64,000 nucleotides of DNA from Bacillus sp. HMF5848 (GTDB lineage Bacteria; Bacillota; Bacilli; Bacillales; HMF5848), in the NCBI RefSeq assembly GCF_003944835.1, contig NZ_RWIV01000001.1, positions 3,957,501 through 4,021,500 of the forward strand, read 5' to 3'. The notes beneath the pieces are model-generated. The model was not told the DNA's origin, did not search any database, and saw only the letters and a program-made list of their open reading frames with translations. This document shows positions 1 to 8,544 of this stretch, piece by piece. A program made the position numbers and the translations under genes. Numbering within the stretch: the stretch's first letter is position 1; each line of letters begins with the position of its first letter.

Positions 1-66
1 AACCAGCAATTTCCCTTTTCAACTTAGACGCAAACAGCCGAACCCTCGGCACCATGCCCAAAACCC

Positions 67-131
67 GGCAGCATGGGGACGGTTCTCACTCTGCCAACCG
101 GCAAACTGGGGACGGTTCTCGTGCTTCCTTG
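67..131 (+). repeat. Two direct REP-like units
   Basis: Two copies of the dispersed REP unit (core GGGGACGGTTCTC) lie head to tail at about 67-95 and 100-131, each starting with GGCA. Both have the same orientation, unlike the inverted pairs elsewhere. No gene is visible in 1-381; the space holds only this pair and the degenerate repeats that follow. Confidence 0.85.
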
Positions 132-157
132 AGCGACTCACTGTTACTGGTTATCCC

Positions 158-252
158 TAGCGACATGCATCGGGCTCAGGTTTCCGTCTAGTGACATGCA
201 TCGGGTTCGTGCAACCTTCTAGTGACACGCATGGTGCTTGGGTTCGGGTTCG
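158..252. repeat. 31-bp degenerate tandem repeat
   Basis: Units beginning TAG(C/T)GACA(T/C)GCAT start at 158, 189 and 220, a constant 31-bp spacing, then decay. Related fragments (CGTCACGCATCGGGCTCC, CTTAAACGATAC) continue to about 380. There is no coding potential. The array fills the space downstream of ablB. Confidence 0.6.
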
Positions 253-381
253 CGCTTCCTTCTATTAATACGTGGGGTGCTTCCCTTTACCGTCACGCAT
301 CGGGCTCCCACTTCCTTTTAGCCACTTAAACGATACATGCCGCTTCTCTTGAGACACTTAAACGATACGTCGCACTTCCCT

Positions 382-1230
382 TTAGCGACTCAAATCCTTC
401 ACCCACACATTCATATCCTCGAGCTTATCAAAAATATAGCAATTGTTCGTCAAGCGTCCCGTGTAGCAATACCCTAGTTGGTGAAGCGCCGCATTCATCC
501 CATACGATAGCGCCCGAGCGATTGAGAACGCACAATAAATCCCGCGCTGCTTTAGTTCATCCTCCAGCTGCTTAAGAAGCTGCTTAATCAACCCATATTT
601 GCGATGCTCATACAACGTCGCACAGTCCGTTAACTCCGCATGATGCAGCGTTTCATTTATATCCGCTGACGCCGCGCTCACTAGCTGTCCCCCACATTCG
701 ACCACATAAAACACGGTCCCCCCTTCGATCATTTTTTTTACATAAGCCGCCTCTGTCACAGGCGTCGGATACACCGCGAACACCTTACCGTACAGCTCCG
801 ACAGCGCATGGGCATCTACCTTCGTCGCTTTGCGAAACACGTATTTTTTCGGAATATCGGAGGCGGCGCTCGGTCGCGCTGATCGAACTGCTTCGAGAAT
901 CCCATCCTCCTTCACCCATTGTGAGCTCGTTCTCCTCGCATCGTCTGCGAACCGAGTCATGATGTAATTATCAGATCCATTGAAAAAGCCATATATAATT
1001 GCCTCTAACTCAAACTGTAGCGACAATAACGTGTGAAAATGCTCTGAACGCGCAAAGAAAATTAGCTTTTTGAAATTATGTTGACTAAGGATTGGGTCGA
1101 GTGTTTTGACAATGTCTTGCACGTTGCCGCGATAATCGTCAACACGCAGTCGCTCATTGAAATAGTCAAGAAACAGCTGTACTTCGTATTGAGATGTTTT
1201 AAATTTTTTCGTTTCGTAAGGTGGGGTCAT
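382..1230 (-). CDS. ablB: Putative beta-lysine N6-acetyltransferase (AblB/YodP)
   Basis: The 282-residue protein has the two-part layout of AblB. An N-terminal region of about 125 residues (DDYRGNV, FFARSEH, GFFNGSDNYIM) precedes a GNAT acetyltransferase domain (about 130-265) containing YVVECGGQLVSAASADIN and the acetyl-CoA loop region EHRKYGLIKQLL. AblB acetylates beta-lysine made by lysine 2,3-aminomutase (AblA/KamA), giving the compatible solute N-epsilon-acetyl-beta-lysine; in Bacillus the same family (YodP) sits in a lysine catabolic operon. The start has a strong AAAGGAGG site. No ablA is seen in the window; it could lie beyond base 1, but the repeats at 1-381 argue against tight linkage. 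The sigma-54 activator just upstream on the same strand is a likely regulator of the pathway. The family call is good; the role here is inferred. Confidence 0.82.
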   Translation of the reverse strand: MTPPYETKKFKTSQYEVQLFLDYFNERLRVDDYRGNVQDIVKTLDPILSQHNFKKLIFFARSEHFHTLLSLQFELEAIIYGFFNGSDNYIMTRFADDARRTSSQWVKEDGILEAVRSARPSAASDIPKKYVFRKATKVDAHALSELYGKVFAVYPTPVTEAAYVKKMIEGGTVFYVVECGGQLVSAASADINETLHHAELTDCATLYEHRKYGLIKQLLKQLEDELKQRGIYCAFSIARALSYGMNAALHQLGYCYTGRLTNNCYIFDKLEDMNVWVKDLSR

Positions 1231-1314
1231 TGGATTAACCTCCTTTTGCTCGAGTTCTCATTGCAATCCAGGTTTTGCTAATTGTAGGTCGCCGTCTATT
1301 TTGAATCACACAAC

Positions 1315-2697
1315 CTACTGCTCCCCATATTTCTTCATTTTATATTGCAGCGTTTGTCTCGGAATTTTTAAAATGGTAGCTGCTTTTAACACATTGCCGT
1401 TTGCAATGCGCAGAGCTTGTTGGATAAGGTTCCGTTCGGTTTGCTCGACTGCTAATTTAAGAGGTTGAATTGTTATTTTTTCACCAAGTGCACGCGTTAC
1501 GACGTGAGGCAGGTGTGCCATCACAATCGTGTCACCATCGCACATATTCATTGCATACTCAATCGCATGCTCAAGCTCACGCACATTCCCTGGCCACGAG
1601 TGACTCTCAAGGTACGAAAGGACATCATCATCGATATCAATGACGAGTTTGTTAAATAGATAATTATATTTTTTTATAAAATGGTATGTGAGAATGGGAA
1701 TATCACCAAGTCGCTTTCGCAATGGCGGAATTTCAATAAAAAAAACATTTAAACGGTAATAAAGATCCGAACGCAGTTGCTGTTTCTCAATGCATAGTTG
1801 CGGATGCTCATTCATCGCGACAATGACTCGCACATCCACAACGTACGACTCGGTCCCGCCTACTCTGCGAATAACACCATCCTCTAACACGCGCAATAGC
1901 TTCGTTTGAAAATCGAGCGGCATCGCATGTATCTCATCTAAAAAAAGCGTGCCACCATGGGCAAGCTCAAATAATCCCGCACGATCAACAGCTCCTGTAA
2001 AGCTCCCCTTCTTCGTCCCAAACAAAATACTTTCTAATAAGGACTCTGGCAGTGACGCACAATTTTGTGCAATGAACGGCCCCTTTCGCCTCGCCGAGGC
2101 ATTATGAATCGACTGAACAAGGAGCTCTTTCCCTGTTCCTGTTTCCCCATATATCATAATCGGCGACGAGCTGTTTGCCGCACGCCTAGCATACGCTTTA
2201 ACCTGCTCCATCTCGTTAGATGCTGTGATAAAATCGTCCCAATTGTATTTAGCACCTGATGTGGTGGTTGGTTTGGCGGTTTGATTCACGACTTTCTCCT
2301 GCAGCTCAAGCAATTTCTGTGCGAGTTGCTTCACGCGTGATAAATCCTTTGCGATTTCAACAGCTCCAATAGTGCGACCACCGATTTTAATAGGCAGTGT
2401 CGTGTTCACTGTATCTATCAGTTGTCCTTTGTTATTTTTGTACGTCTGCGCCTGTTGATATATGGGCTGACCTGTTTCGATCACCTTAAGCAGCGTACTC
2501 GTGTGACTATTTAACGACGGAAATACCTCTAACACGTGTTTTCCTAGTACATGCCCAATCTCAAGCCCATCATGCGCCGCCGCCACTTTGTTGTAAAAAA
2601 TCGTAATACCATCAGAGTCCACCGCATGGATGGCCTCATCAATAGTACCGAGGATTGCCTCAAGCATTTGTTTTGTTTCATACGATTTCAAAAACAT
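1315..2697 (-). CDS. Sigma-54-dependent activator, PAS-AAA-HTH (RocR-like)
   Basis: A 460-residue enhancer-binding protein. In order: an N-terminal PAS domain (about 5-125, IDEAIHAVDSDGITIFYN), a sigma-54 AAA+ domain with Walker A GETGTGKE, a GSFTGA loop, Walker B GGTLFLDEIHAM and the arginine-finger region RSDLYYRLNVFF, then a Fis-type HTH at the C terminus (NVLKAATILKIPRQTLQYKM). The sigma-54 contact loop reads GSFTGA instead of the usual GAFTGA, a known tolerated variant. An upstream in-frame ATG at 2745 is possible, but the ATG at 2697 is preceded by GAGGTG at correct spacing and is preferred. It is upstream of ablB on the same strand. Relatives such as RocR control amino-acid catabolism, so lysine use is a reasonable target. 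I found no clear -24/-12 promoter in the 84-bp gap before ablB. Confidence 0.85.
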   Translation of the reverse strand: MFLKSYETKQMLEAILGTIDEAIHAVDSDGITIFYNKVAAAHDGLEIGHVLGKHVLEVFPSLNSHTSTLLKVIETGQPIYQQAQTYKNNKGQLIDTVNTTLPIKIGGRTIGAVEIAKDLSRVKQLAQKLLELQEKVVNQTAKPTTTSGAKYNWDDFITASNEMEQVKAYARRAANSSSPIMIYGETGTGKELLVQSIHNASARRKGPFIAQNCASLPESLLESILFGTKKGSFTGAVDRAGLFELAHGGTLFLDEIHAMPLDFQTKLLRVLEDGVIRRVGGTESYVVDVRVIVAMNEHPQLCIEKQQLRSDLYYRLNVFFIEIPPLRKRLGDIPILTYHFIKKYNYLFNKLVIDIDDDVLSYLESHSWPGNVRELEHAIEYAMNMCDGDTIVMAHLPHVVTRALGEKITIQPLKLAVEQTERNLIQQALRIANGNVLKAATILKIPRQTLQYKMKKYGEQ

Positions 2698-2799
2698 AGC
2701 GTGACACCTCGATTTCTTGTGGTCTCTGGTTGATGGATTGAGCATAAATAGCTGGGTTTAATCAATATAACGACTAGGATTTATCGTGAGATTTTTAGG

Positions 2800-2947
2800 T
2801 TTATGCGTTATATTTTCGAGTTTATGCGTGAGTTCTTTAGGTTTATGCGCCAGATTATTGGATTTATGCGCGAATTCCTTGAGTTTATACGCCAGATTAT
2901 TGGATTTATGCGCGAATTTCTTGAGTTTATGCGCCAACCTTTCCCAG
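2800..2947. repeat. 21-bp minisatellite, seven units
   Basis: The core TTTATGCG (one copy TTTATACG) recurs at 2800, 2821, 2842, 2863, 2884, 2905 and 2926, exactly 21 bp apart. The period keeps one frame open on each strand. On the minus strand it gives a heptad repeat of the form AHKSNNL within a possible 69-codon frame (2967 to 2758) that has only a weak, distant AGAAGG site. It may be a small heptad-repeat gene, a remnant, or a phased protein-binding array (21 bp is two helical turns). The rest of 2698-3303 shows no convincing gene. Confidence 0.8.
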
Positions 2948-3303
2948 TTGGCCACAAGAGTATGCACGGCGACGAACCTTCTAATTTTTAGGATACTTTT
3001 GATATCCGCATCCAGCAGTTCTCAACAATATGATTCATATCCATTATTATGTATATTTTAAAAAAGCTCTTCCTACAACCAATCTTACCGATAATAGTAC
3101 TTTGTTTGTAGTTGGAAATGAACTTCCCTTGTAGAGATTTGACATGGCAGTGGTTGAAAACTTGGTATGTGGGGATGGATTTGTGGAATATGAAGCTTGA
3201 CAGGAGGATTTTGACATGTGACTGCCGGACTTCGACTTACATTGGAGGACATTCAATAGCACATGGTTTTTAAGCAGTGAAACTAAATATAGCAAGAACA
3301 TAA

Positions 3304-3340
3304 AAAAGCGAAAGGAATCTGTATTTATTCCTTTCGCTTC
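3304..3340 (-). terminator. Rho-independent terminator overlapping a stop codon
   Basis: A 13-bp inverted repeat (AAGCGAAAGGAAT and its complement) with a short loop is followed on the minus strand by a T-run. The upstream arm contains the stop codon of the 54-residue gene that ends at 3325. Confidence 0.85.
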
Positions 3341-3489
3341 TCGTCATGTTTTTGTGCCGGATCCGGATGCTTGCCCTCTTCTTTTACTTCTTTGTTCGTT
3401 GGCATGTGCTCCATAATCTTCGATTGTTGTTTTAGTTCTTTTTCGTTATTGACCATGGTGCCGTTCAGTTTCTCATTTTTGTTGTTCAT
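3325..3489 (-). CDS. Small hydrophilic protein, function unknown
   Basis: A 54-residue protein, MNNKNEKLNGTM at the start and ending in lysine- and glutamate-rich sequence (KHPDPAQKHDEKRKE). There are no cysteines and no membrane segment, and composition is strongly polar. The ATG at 3489 is chosen over an in-frame ATG at 3537 because GAGGTGATAAGG stands directly before it. A strong intrinsic terminator overlapping the stop supports a real transcription unit. Short charged proteins of this kind in Bacillaceae are often sporulation- or stress-induced, but nothing here proves that. Confidence 0.6.
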   Translation of the reverse strand: MNNKNEKLNGTMVNNEKELKQQSKIMEHMPTNKEVKEEGKHPDPAQKHDEKRKE

Positions 3490-3601
3490 CCTTATCACCT
3501 CATGATTTATGTTCCCAAGGTGATAGTTTTTAAACATATAGCAGCCTTTATCAGTTTGCTAGCCTTTAACTATTTCTCTGATAGCAACTGATAGCACAAT
3601 C

Positions 3602-4867
3602 CTAGTAATTCTCGACAAAATGCTTTAGGACGTGAACCGCGTGCACGCAGTCGTTTAGCATTGTCCACTCTTTTGGATTGTGGCTGATGCCTTCTTTACT
3701 TTTCACAAAAAGCATAGCAATGGGAATTTTTGCGCCGACAATCATTGCATCATGGCCAGCTCCGCTTGGCAAGTAGTACGGTGTGATGTTATTTGCCTTC
3801 ACCGAGGACGTTAGTTTATCCAGCATATCGTCCTGCACGGGAACGGGCTCAATTCGGATTTTCTCCTCCCACGTAACAGTGACGTCGTCAATTTTCTTCA
3901 GTTCTTCAATCGCAAGCTCGACGAGGGCGTCTCGTGAGTTTGTGTGGATATCGCGAATGTCGACGATGAGCTTTACTTCACCGGCGATAACGTTGGCTCC
4001 ATTCGGTGACACATCAAGCTTACCGACGGTTGCGACGGCAGTCGGACTTACCTTGTGCGGCAGACTGTTTAGCGCCACAACGAATTTACTTGCTGCCAGC
4101 AGAGCATCCTGGCGGTCGTTCATCGGTGTGTTGCCAGCGTGACCAGCTGCGCCTTTGAACGTTACTTCCATCCAGCAAGGTCCAGCAATTCCAGTGACAA
4201 TGCCAACAGGAAGGTTTTCTTTTTCGAGGCGCTTGCCTTGCTCAATATGAACCTCAATGAAAGTGGCGATCTCACTCATGTCTCGTTGACTGTTAAAGAA
4301 CTCATCTTCATTTAATCCGTACGTACGAATGACGTCGCTAAAGGGCTGACCTTCGATATCGACTAGGCGAGTGATTTCGTCACGGTTCACCTGTCCCATC
4401 ATAGCTTGACTACCGAGTAGACCTCCATTGAAGCGAGCACCTTCTTCGTCAGAAAACACAACAACTTCAAAGGTGCGTGCAGGTTTGTAGCCATTAGTGC
4501 GCCACGCTTCGACTACTTCAAGTGCCGCGATGACACCTAGTGGCCCGTCAAAATGACCACCGTTTGGCACGCTATCAAGATGTGAGCCCGACATAATTGC
4601 TGGCAGAGTGAGAACCGTCCCCGTGCATCTTCCGAATATGTTGCCTGCTCCGTCTTCTCGTACTTCAAGTCCAGCGTCCTTCATCCATTGTGCGACTAAT
4701 TGCTTAGCGTGCTTCTCTTCTTGTGAAAAGCCGATTCGGCGCGAGCCTCCATCCTCGGTGTAGCCGATGCTGGCGATTTCGGCGAGTCGTTGGGCGAGTC
4801 GCTCTCCCGACACGCCAGAGTGGTCTAGTGATGTTTCAAAGTCTGCAAGTAAACGTTCTTTAATCAT
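3602..4867 (-). CDS. M20-family Zn-dependent amidohydrolase (allantoate / N-carbamoyl-L-amino acid hydrolase type)
   Basis: A 421-residue cytoplasmic hydrolase of the AllC/HyuC group. Metal and catalytic motifs are all present: GSHLDSVPNGGHFDGPLGV (about 94-112), SDEEGARFNGG, the EVHIEQGKRLE signature, the dimerisation-domain motif GHAGNTPMNDRQDA, and the C-terminal SGAGHDAM. Such enzymes hydrolyse allantoate, ureidoglycine or N-carbamoyl amino acids and release ammonia and CO2; the substrate cannot be chosen from sequence. The start has GGGGAGAGG at good spacing. Codons 80-90 (around RCTGTVLTLPA, just before the first metal motif) are a copy of the dispersed REP repeat, in frame and without apparent length change. 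The gene stands alone between repeat-rich spacers. Confidence 0.85.
   Translation of the reverse strand: MIKERLLADFETSLDHSGVSGERLAQRLAEIASIGYTEDGGSRRIGFSQEEKHAKQLVAQWMKDAGLEVREDGAGNIFGRCTGTVLTLPAIMSGSHLDSVPNGGHFDGPLGVIAALEVVEAWRTNGYKPARTFEVVVFSDEEGARFNGGLLGSQAMMGQVNRDEITRLVDIEGQPFSDVIRTYGLNEDEFFNSQRDMSEIATFIEVHIEQGKRLEKENLPVGIVTGIAGPCWMEVTFKGAAGHAGNTPMNDRQDALLAASKFVVALNSLPHKVSPTAVATVGKLDVSPNGANVIAGEVKLIVDIRDIHTNSRDALVELAIEELKKIDDVTVTWEEKIRIEPVPVQDDMLDKLTSSVKANNITPYYLPSGAGHDAMIVGAKIPIAMLFVKSKEGISHNPKEWTMLNDCVHAVHVLKHFVENY
4602..4629 (-). repeat. REP unit inside the M20 coding sequence
   Basis: Twenty-eight bases match the REP unit, starting GGCAGAGTGAGAACCGTCCC on the plus strand. They differ at about three positions from the intergenic copy at 5171-5199. 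Translated, they give CTGTVLTLP within codons 80-90 of the M20 hydrolase, with no frameshift. Confidence 0.85.
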
Positions 4868-5012
4868 GATTCCTCTCCCCTTTGTTTAAGATACTAATAC
4901 AGTTACTTTAGTATAATGAACTTCGAAAGTCTAAATATATATTATTCTTTATTATAACTCTATTTTGATAGGGTGCACACAACAATAATGGTGGTAGTTC
5001 GTGTGGTTTTCA

Positions 5013-5199
5013 GGCAGATTGGGGACGGTTCTTATGCATCCTTTTCCACAATTAAACTGGCAGGTGAGACTATCATTTAACTGTATTTGGTTAAATAGAT
5101 GGATTGTTCAAATTCAATAAACGGGCTCCTTGAGGCGATCTCCATTTGATTGTGCCTGCGCATGTTTTTTGGCAGAGTGAGAACCGTCCCCATGCTTCC
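5013..5199. repeat. REP inverted pair upstream of the SLH/CAP gene
   Basis: A forward unit (5013-5042, core GGGGACGGTTCTTATGC) and an inverted unit (5171-5199) are about 130 bp apart. They fill much of the 4868-5320 spacer. The remainder is AT-rich and holds the putative promoters of the two divergent genes. Confidence 0.85.
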
Positions 5200-5231
5200 T
5201 TTTTCATAGGTATTACGACTCTTTTTTACAT

Positions 5232-5286
5232 TTCGACAAGGAAAATCGACATTTTCGGCTCAACAGATGGTTTTTCTTAGTATAAT
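5232..5286 (+). promoter_or_regulatory. Putative promoter with Spo0A-like box
   Basis: TTCGACA at 5232-5238 is the reverse complement of the Spo0A box TGTCGAA. A near copy, ATCGACA, follows at 5245-5251. A perfect TATAAT lies at 5281-5286, 34 bp before the ATG; the best -35 (TCAACA, 5260-5265) is weak and 15 bp upstream. Sporulation control is a suggestion only. Confidence 0.35.
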
Positions 5287-5320
5287 TCTAGTATCATATC
5301 TTTGATTGCGGGGAATAGAA

Positions 5321-6760
5321 ATGAGAAAAATTTTAGTAGGATTTATTCTATCGATCGTGTTTATGACAACTGTAGTTTCGGCTGAATCTTCGTTGCCGGT
5401 TGATCAGTATATGGATTTCAAGTCTGATGAATATTGGACTCCAGCTGTGACGTGGGCAGTTGAGCGCGGTATCATGAATGGGTACGTGGAAGAAAAGTTA
5501 CTGAAGCCATACAACCCGTTAACTCAAGCCCAGTACATGGCTATGCTGACGCGGTTTTTAGCAAAGGATGAACTAGCAGACGCCAATGCTGCATATACAG
5601 ATAGTTGGGCAAGTGGCGTTTACTATGTTGCTAACAGGTATAACTTATTTTTAAAAGACGGATTGCATGACGGCACTCTTAATCAGCCTATTACTAGAGG
5701 AGACACTGCGAAACTATTAGCAGAGGCTGTGTCAGGGAAACGAATGACACAGAAGGATGCTATTCAGTGGTTGTATGACAATAATTTATCGACTGGCTAT
5801 AAGGATGAAAGTGGGGTTTATCCGAAAACATATGCATCCTATCGTCCACACGATACATTGAAGCGAGCACAAGGTGTTGTGTTTTTATTTCGTTATTTGC
5901 AAAGCGGATTGCCTCAGACGATACAGCATGTAAAAGTGCATGATGCATTGTATGAATTAGGCAAAGATGCAGTTGTAACAATTGGCATGACAAAACAAGA
6001 AGTAGATGATAAATTAGGTGAAGCGCAACGAGTGACAACGAGTGAAATAGGATATGAATGGTACACGTATCATGAAAACTATCGAAATTTTATTATGGTA
6101 GGCATGTTAGATGAGCGCGTGGTAGCCACGTATACTCCATCAGTGTCGATGTATAGTAAAGTGGCGGTTGGTCTGACTATTCAGGATGTTGAGGACTTTC
6201 TTTTAGCTGGAAAAGGGACATATACAGGAGGCTTTAAAGACAAAACCTATCACGCCAACGAGGATCAATCTGTTTTTCTTTTTTACGATAAGCATGAGGA
6301 TTATAAATTAACAGGTGTGTTTATTGAGAAAACAGACATGGGACGCTATTCTGATTATAAAAAGGACATACAAGATGACTTTGAATTACAAGTGTTTGAT
6401 ATTACGAATGCCATTCGGAAAGAGGCAGACCTTGCTACTCTTGAATGGGATGGTCGTGCAAAGGAATCAGCCTATGCCCACAGTTTAGATATGGCATTGA
6501 ATCAGTACTTTGCTCATACGAATTTGGACGGGTTATCTCCGTTTGATCGCATGAAGGCGGAAGGTATCCATTATAGGAGTGCCTCAGAAAATATTGCTGC
6601 TGGTTATCGTAATGCGGTATTTGTCGTAGAAGGATGGATGAATTCGTCCGGTCATCGTAAAAATATTTTGTCTAGTATGAGCGAGTACTTAGGCGTCGGG
6701 GTTGCTTTTACTGATCAAGGGTATCAATATTATTACACACAAAACTTTTTTTCAAAATGA
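5321..6760 (+). CDS. Secreted SLH-domain / CAP-domain protein (YkwD-like)
   Basis: A 479-residue exported protein. A signal peptide (MRKILVGFILSIVFMTTVVSA) is followed by about 170 residues of S-layer-homology-type repeats (YWTPAVTWAVERGIMNGY; TRGDTAKLLAE; a third degenerate unit with LKRAQGVVFLFRYL). Then comes a CAP-associated N-terminal domain (about 205-330, IGMTKQEVDDKLGEAQ) and a C-terminal CAP/SCP domain (about 355-479) with HTNLDGLSPFDRM, SENIAAG and GHRKNIL. SLH modules usually bind secondary cell-wall polymers, so the protein is probably displayed on the wall; CAP domains of this type occur in spore and cell-wall proteins of unknown biochemistry. The ATG at 5321 with upstream GGGGAATAG is preferred to the in-frame TTG at 5306. 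Confidence 0.85.
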   Translation: MRKILVGFILSIVFMTTVVSAESSLPVDQYMDFKSDEYWTPAVTWAVERGIMNGYVEEKLLKPYNPLTQAQYMAMLTRFLAKDELADANAAYTDSWASGVYYVANRYNLFLKDGLHDGTLNQPITRGDTAKLLAEAVSGKRMTQKDAIQWLYDNNLSTGYKDESGVYPKTYASYRPHDTLKRAQGVVFLFRYLQSGLPQTIQHVKVHDALYELGKDAVVTIGMTKQEVDDKLGEAQRVTTSEIGYEWYTYHENYRNFIMVGMLDERVVATYTPSVSMYSKVAVGLTIQDVEDFLLAGKGTYTGGFKDKTYHANEDQSVFLFYDKHEDYKLTGVFIEKTDMGRYSDYKKDIQDDFELQVFDITNAIRKEADLATLEWDGRAKESAYAHSLDMALNQYFAHTNLDGLSPFDRMKAEGIHYRSASENIAAGYRNAVFVVEGWMNSSGHRKNILSSMSEYLGVGVAFTDQGYQYYYTQNFFSK

Positions 6761-6958
6761 TAGATCGCTGTTTAGTAATGGAGCTCTGATTTTTAGGGTT
6801 CCTTTTTTGTTCCAGTTTTGGGCCATGATAGATGCCCGTTACCTGAAGGCTATCATATAGTTTATGTTTGTTCACGGTTTCGAGAACGAGATACATATTT
6901 ACTAACTTGTTGTACACATTACTTAAATAGAGCTTTTGTTCATAAGGAGTGATGAACA

Positions 6959-7321
6959 ATGTGGCAAGAGTTTAAGAAGTTTGCATTGAAAGGAAATGTA
7001 GTAGACCTTGCAGTTGCAGTTATTATCGGAGGCGCATTTAATAAAATTGTGAAGTCGCTCGTTGACAATATTCTCATGCCGCTCGTTGGAACGTTGCTTG
7101 GTGGTGTAAGTTTTGAGGATTTAAAAGTGACAGTTGGTGATGCGGAAATCCTATACGGCGTTTTCATTCAAAGTGTGGTGGACTTCTTTATTATTGCGTT
7201 CTCTATTTTTGTGTTTGTAAAAGTTTACCGCAAGCTAGAGCGCAAGGAAGAACAAAAAGGCGCAAAGCCAGAGACGCAGGAAGATTTGCTGAGACAAATT
7301 CGGGATTTACTGAGGCAGTAG
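6959..7321 (+). CDS. mscL: Large-conductance mechanosensitive channel MscL
   Basis: A 120-residue homopentameric channel subunit that opens under hypo-osmotic membrane tension. The N-terminal amphipathic helix MWQEFKKFALKGNVVDLAVA and the pore-lining TM1 (VIIGGAFNKIVKSLVDNILMPL) are canonical. TM2 (QSVVDFFIIAFSIFVFVKVY) and the charged C-terminal helix bundle (EDLLRQIRDLLRQ) follow. The ATG has AAGGAG at ideal spacing. It is a single gene, convergent with the dmsC-like gene across a REP cluster. Confidence 0.97.
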   Translation: MWQEFKKFALKGNVVDLAVAVIIGGAFNKIVKSLVDNILMPLVGTLLGGVSFEDLKVTVGDAEILYGVFIQSVVDFFIIAFSIFVFVKVYRKLERKEEQKGAKPETQEDLLRQIRDLLRQ

Positions 7322-7494
7322 CAGTCTGAAAAATGTTACGGTTACGACAAGCAACCTGCCACAATCCAGTTCTCACCTTCTTCAAAACACTGGAACAAGG
7401 TTGATGTAGATAATATGCCTCCTCTTTTTTGTAGAATTGCGGCGATTTCGACACATAACTCGTAAATATTTCCCGAGAAATGTCTAACTATGAA

Positions 7495-7607
7495 GGATGC
7501 ACGGGGACGGTTCTCAGTCTGCCGACGAACGAAGCACGGGGACGGTTCTTGTGCTTCCTTCGTCGTTAGACGAACGGAGGAAGCATGAGAACCGTCCCCA
7601 ATCTGCC
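7495..7607. repeat. REP cluster, three units
   Basis: Two forward units (7495-7526 and about 7533-7560) and one inverted unit (7576-7607) give a REPIN-like arrangement in the 7322-7649 spacer between convergent mscL and dmsC. The space between the second and third units carries a smaller inverted repeat (TTCGTCGTTAGACGAACG). No gene is visible in this spacer. Confidence 0.88.
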
Positions 7608-7649
7608 AAAAGGACCTATTAAAGAAATTATCTTTTTTTCTATATTCTT

Positions 7650-8516
7650 CTAGCCAACTATCATTGATACTCCCGTTCCATAGAAGATAAATCTTCCTAA
7701 AAATTCACCGATTATAACTAAAGCAAATGCTGCATAGCAGATTTTACATTGTGTTTGGGGTTTAATATTCTTATAAAATATCAGTCCTATAATAGCCAGT
7801 CCTGTAATTGATAGAATCCATCTAATTATAATCGAGTATGCATATTTTCCTGCAAATAAACTTGCTGTTTCTGCCCCCGCTAAACCTCCATCAACAGATA
7901 AACCAGCAGCATAAACTGGTAGATATATCAATTGGATAACGATAGCTGCTAACCCTGCTAATCCAAATACCTTTAATACTTTCATTAGTGCTTCTGTTTT
8001 CTCTTCTTTAGATTGTAGGACAACCATTATCACAGCAACAGCGCCAAAAACAACCGTCGTTCCGAAAAAAACTAGATACGTATTTACATCGATCCACGCC
8101 GGCTTTATGGTCACAAAATAAATACTCGCCATACTAAAGACTGCTCCTAATCCTACAATAGAGGTAACCCACCCTACTATTTGATTCCATGCACCTTTTC
8201 GATCTAGATAATAGGATACGATCCAAAGAACAAAGAAGCCACCTGCGAACAATATTTCTCTACTTAACCAAGAAGAATCTAGATTCAAAAGAGCACGGTA
8301 TGCTCCTAATGGCGTCCCTAAATGGAACACTGATAATATAAGAGCAATGAACATGACTGGGCCTACAAGAAACAATCCTTGTTTCGTTACATTAATACTG
8401 AGCTGCCTATCTATATTCTTGTTTAGAGAACGAATAATCACTATAAATATATAGGTACCTACAGCTAGCTGTGATAGGAGTGTGAATAATATGAGTGGCC
8501 ATTCTTCCGCAAACAT
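7650..8516 (-). CDS. DmsC-like membrane anchor subunit
   Basis: A 288-residue polytopic membrane protein with about eight hydrophobic segments, beginning MFAEEWPLILFTLLSQLAVG, which matches the DmsC family opening. It would anchor the DmsAB-type catalytic dimer to the membrane and pass electrons from menaquinol to the iron-sulfur subunit. It follows the DmsB gene by 28 bp, and the ATG at 8516 has AAAGGAGG directly upstream. An in-frame upstream ATG at 8570 would overlap dmsB and lacks such a site. It is the last gene of the torD-dmsA-dmsB-dmsC operon. Confidence 0.82.
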   Translation of the reverse strand: MFAEEWPLILFTLLSQLAVGTYIFIVIIRSLNKNIDRQLSINVTKQGLFLVGPVMFIALILSVFHLGTPLGAYRALLNLDSSWLSREILFAGGFFVLWIVSYYLDRKGAWNQIVGWVTSIVGLGAVFSMASIYFVTIKPAWIDVNTYLVFFGTTVVFGAVAVIMVVLQSKEEKTEALMKVLKVFGLAGLAAIVIQLIYLPVYAAGLSVDGGLAGAETASLFAGKYAYSIIIRWILSITGLAIIGLIFYKNIKPQTQCKICYAAFALVIIGEFLGRFIFYGTGVSMIVG

Positions 8517-8544
8517 TTTAAAACCTCCTTTAAATTTATTTTTA

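Noticed and set aside
1231-1314. Sigma-54 promoter directly before ablB
   Set aside because: No GG-N10-GC element with correct spacing was found on the minus strand.
2758-2967. 69-codon minus-strand frame in the 21-bp array as a confirmed gene
   Set aside because: Only a distant AGAAGG site and a purely repetitive body; reported as a repeat with coding potential rather than as a gene.
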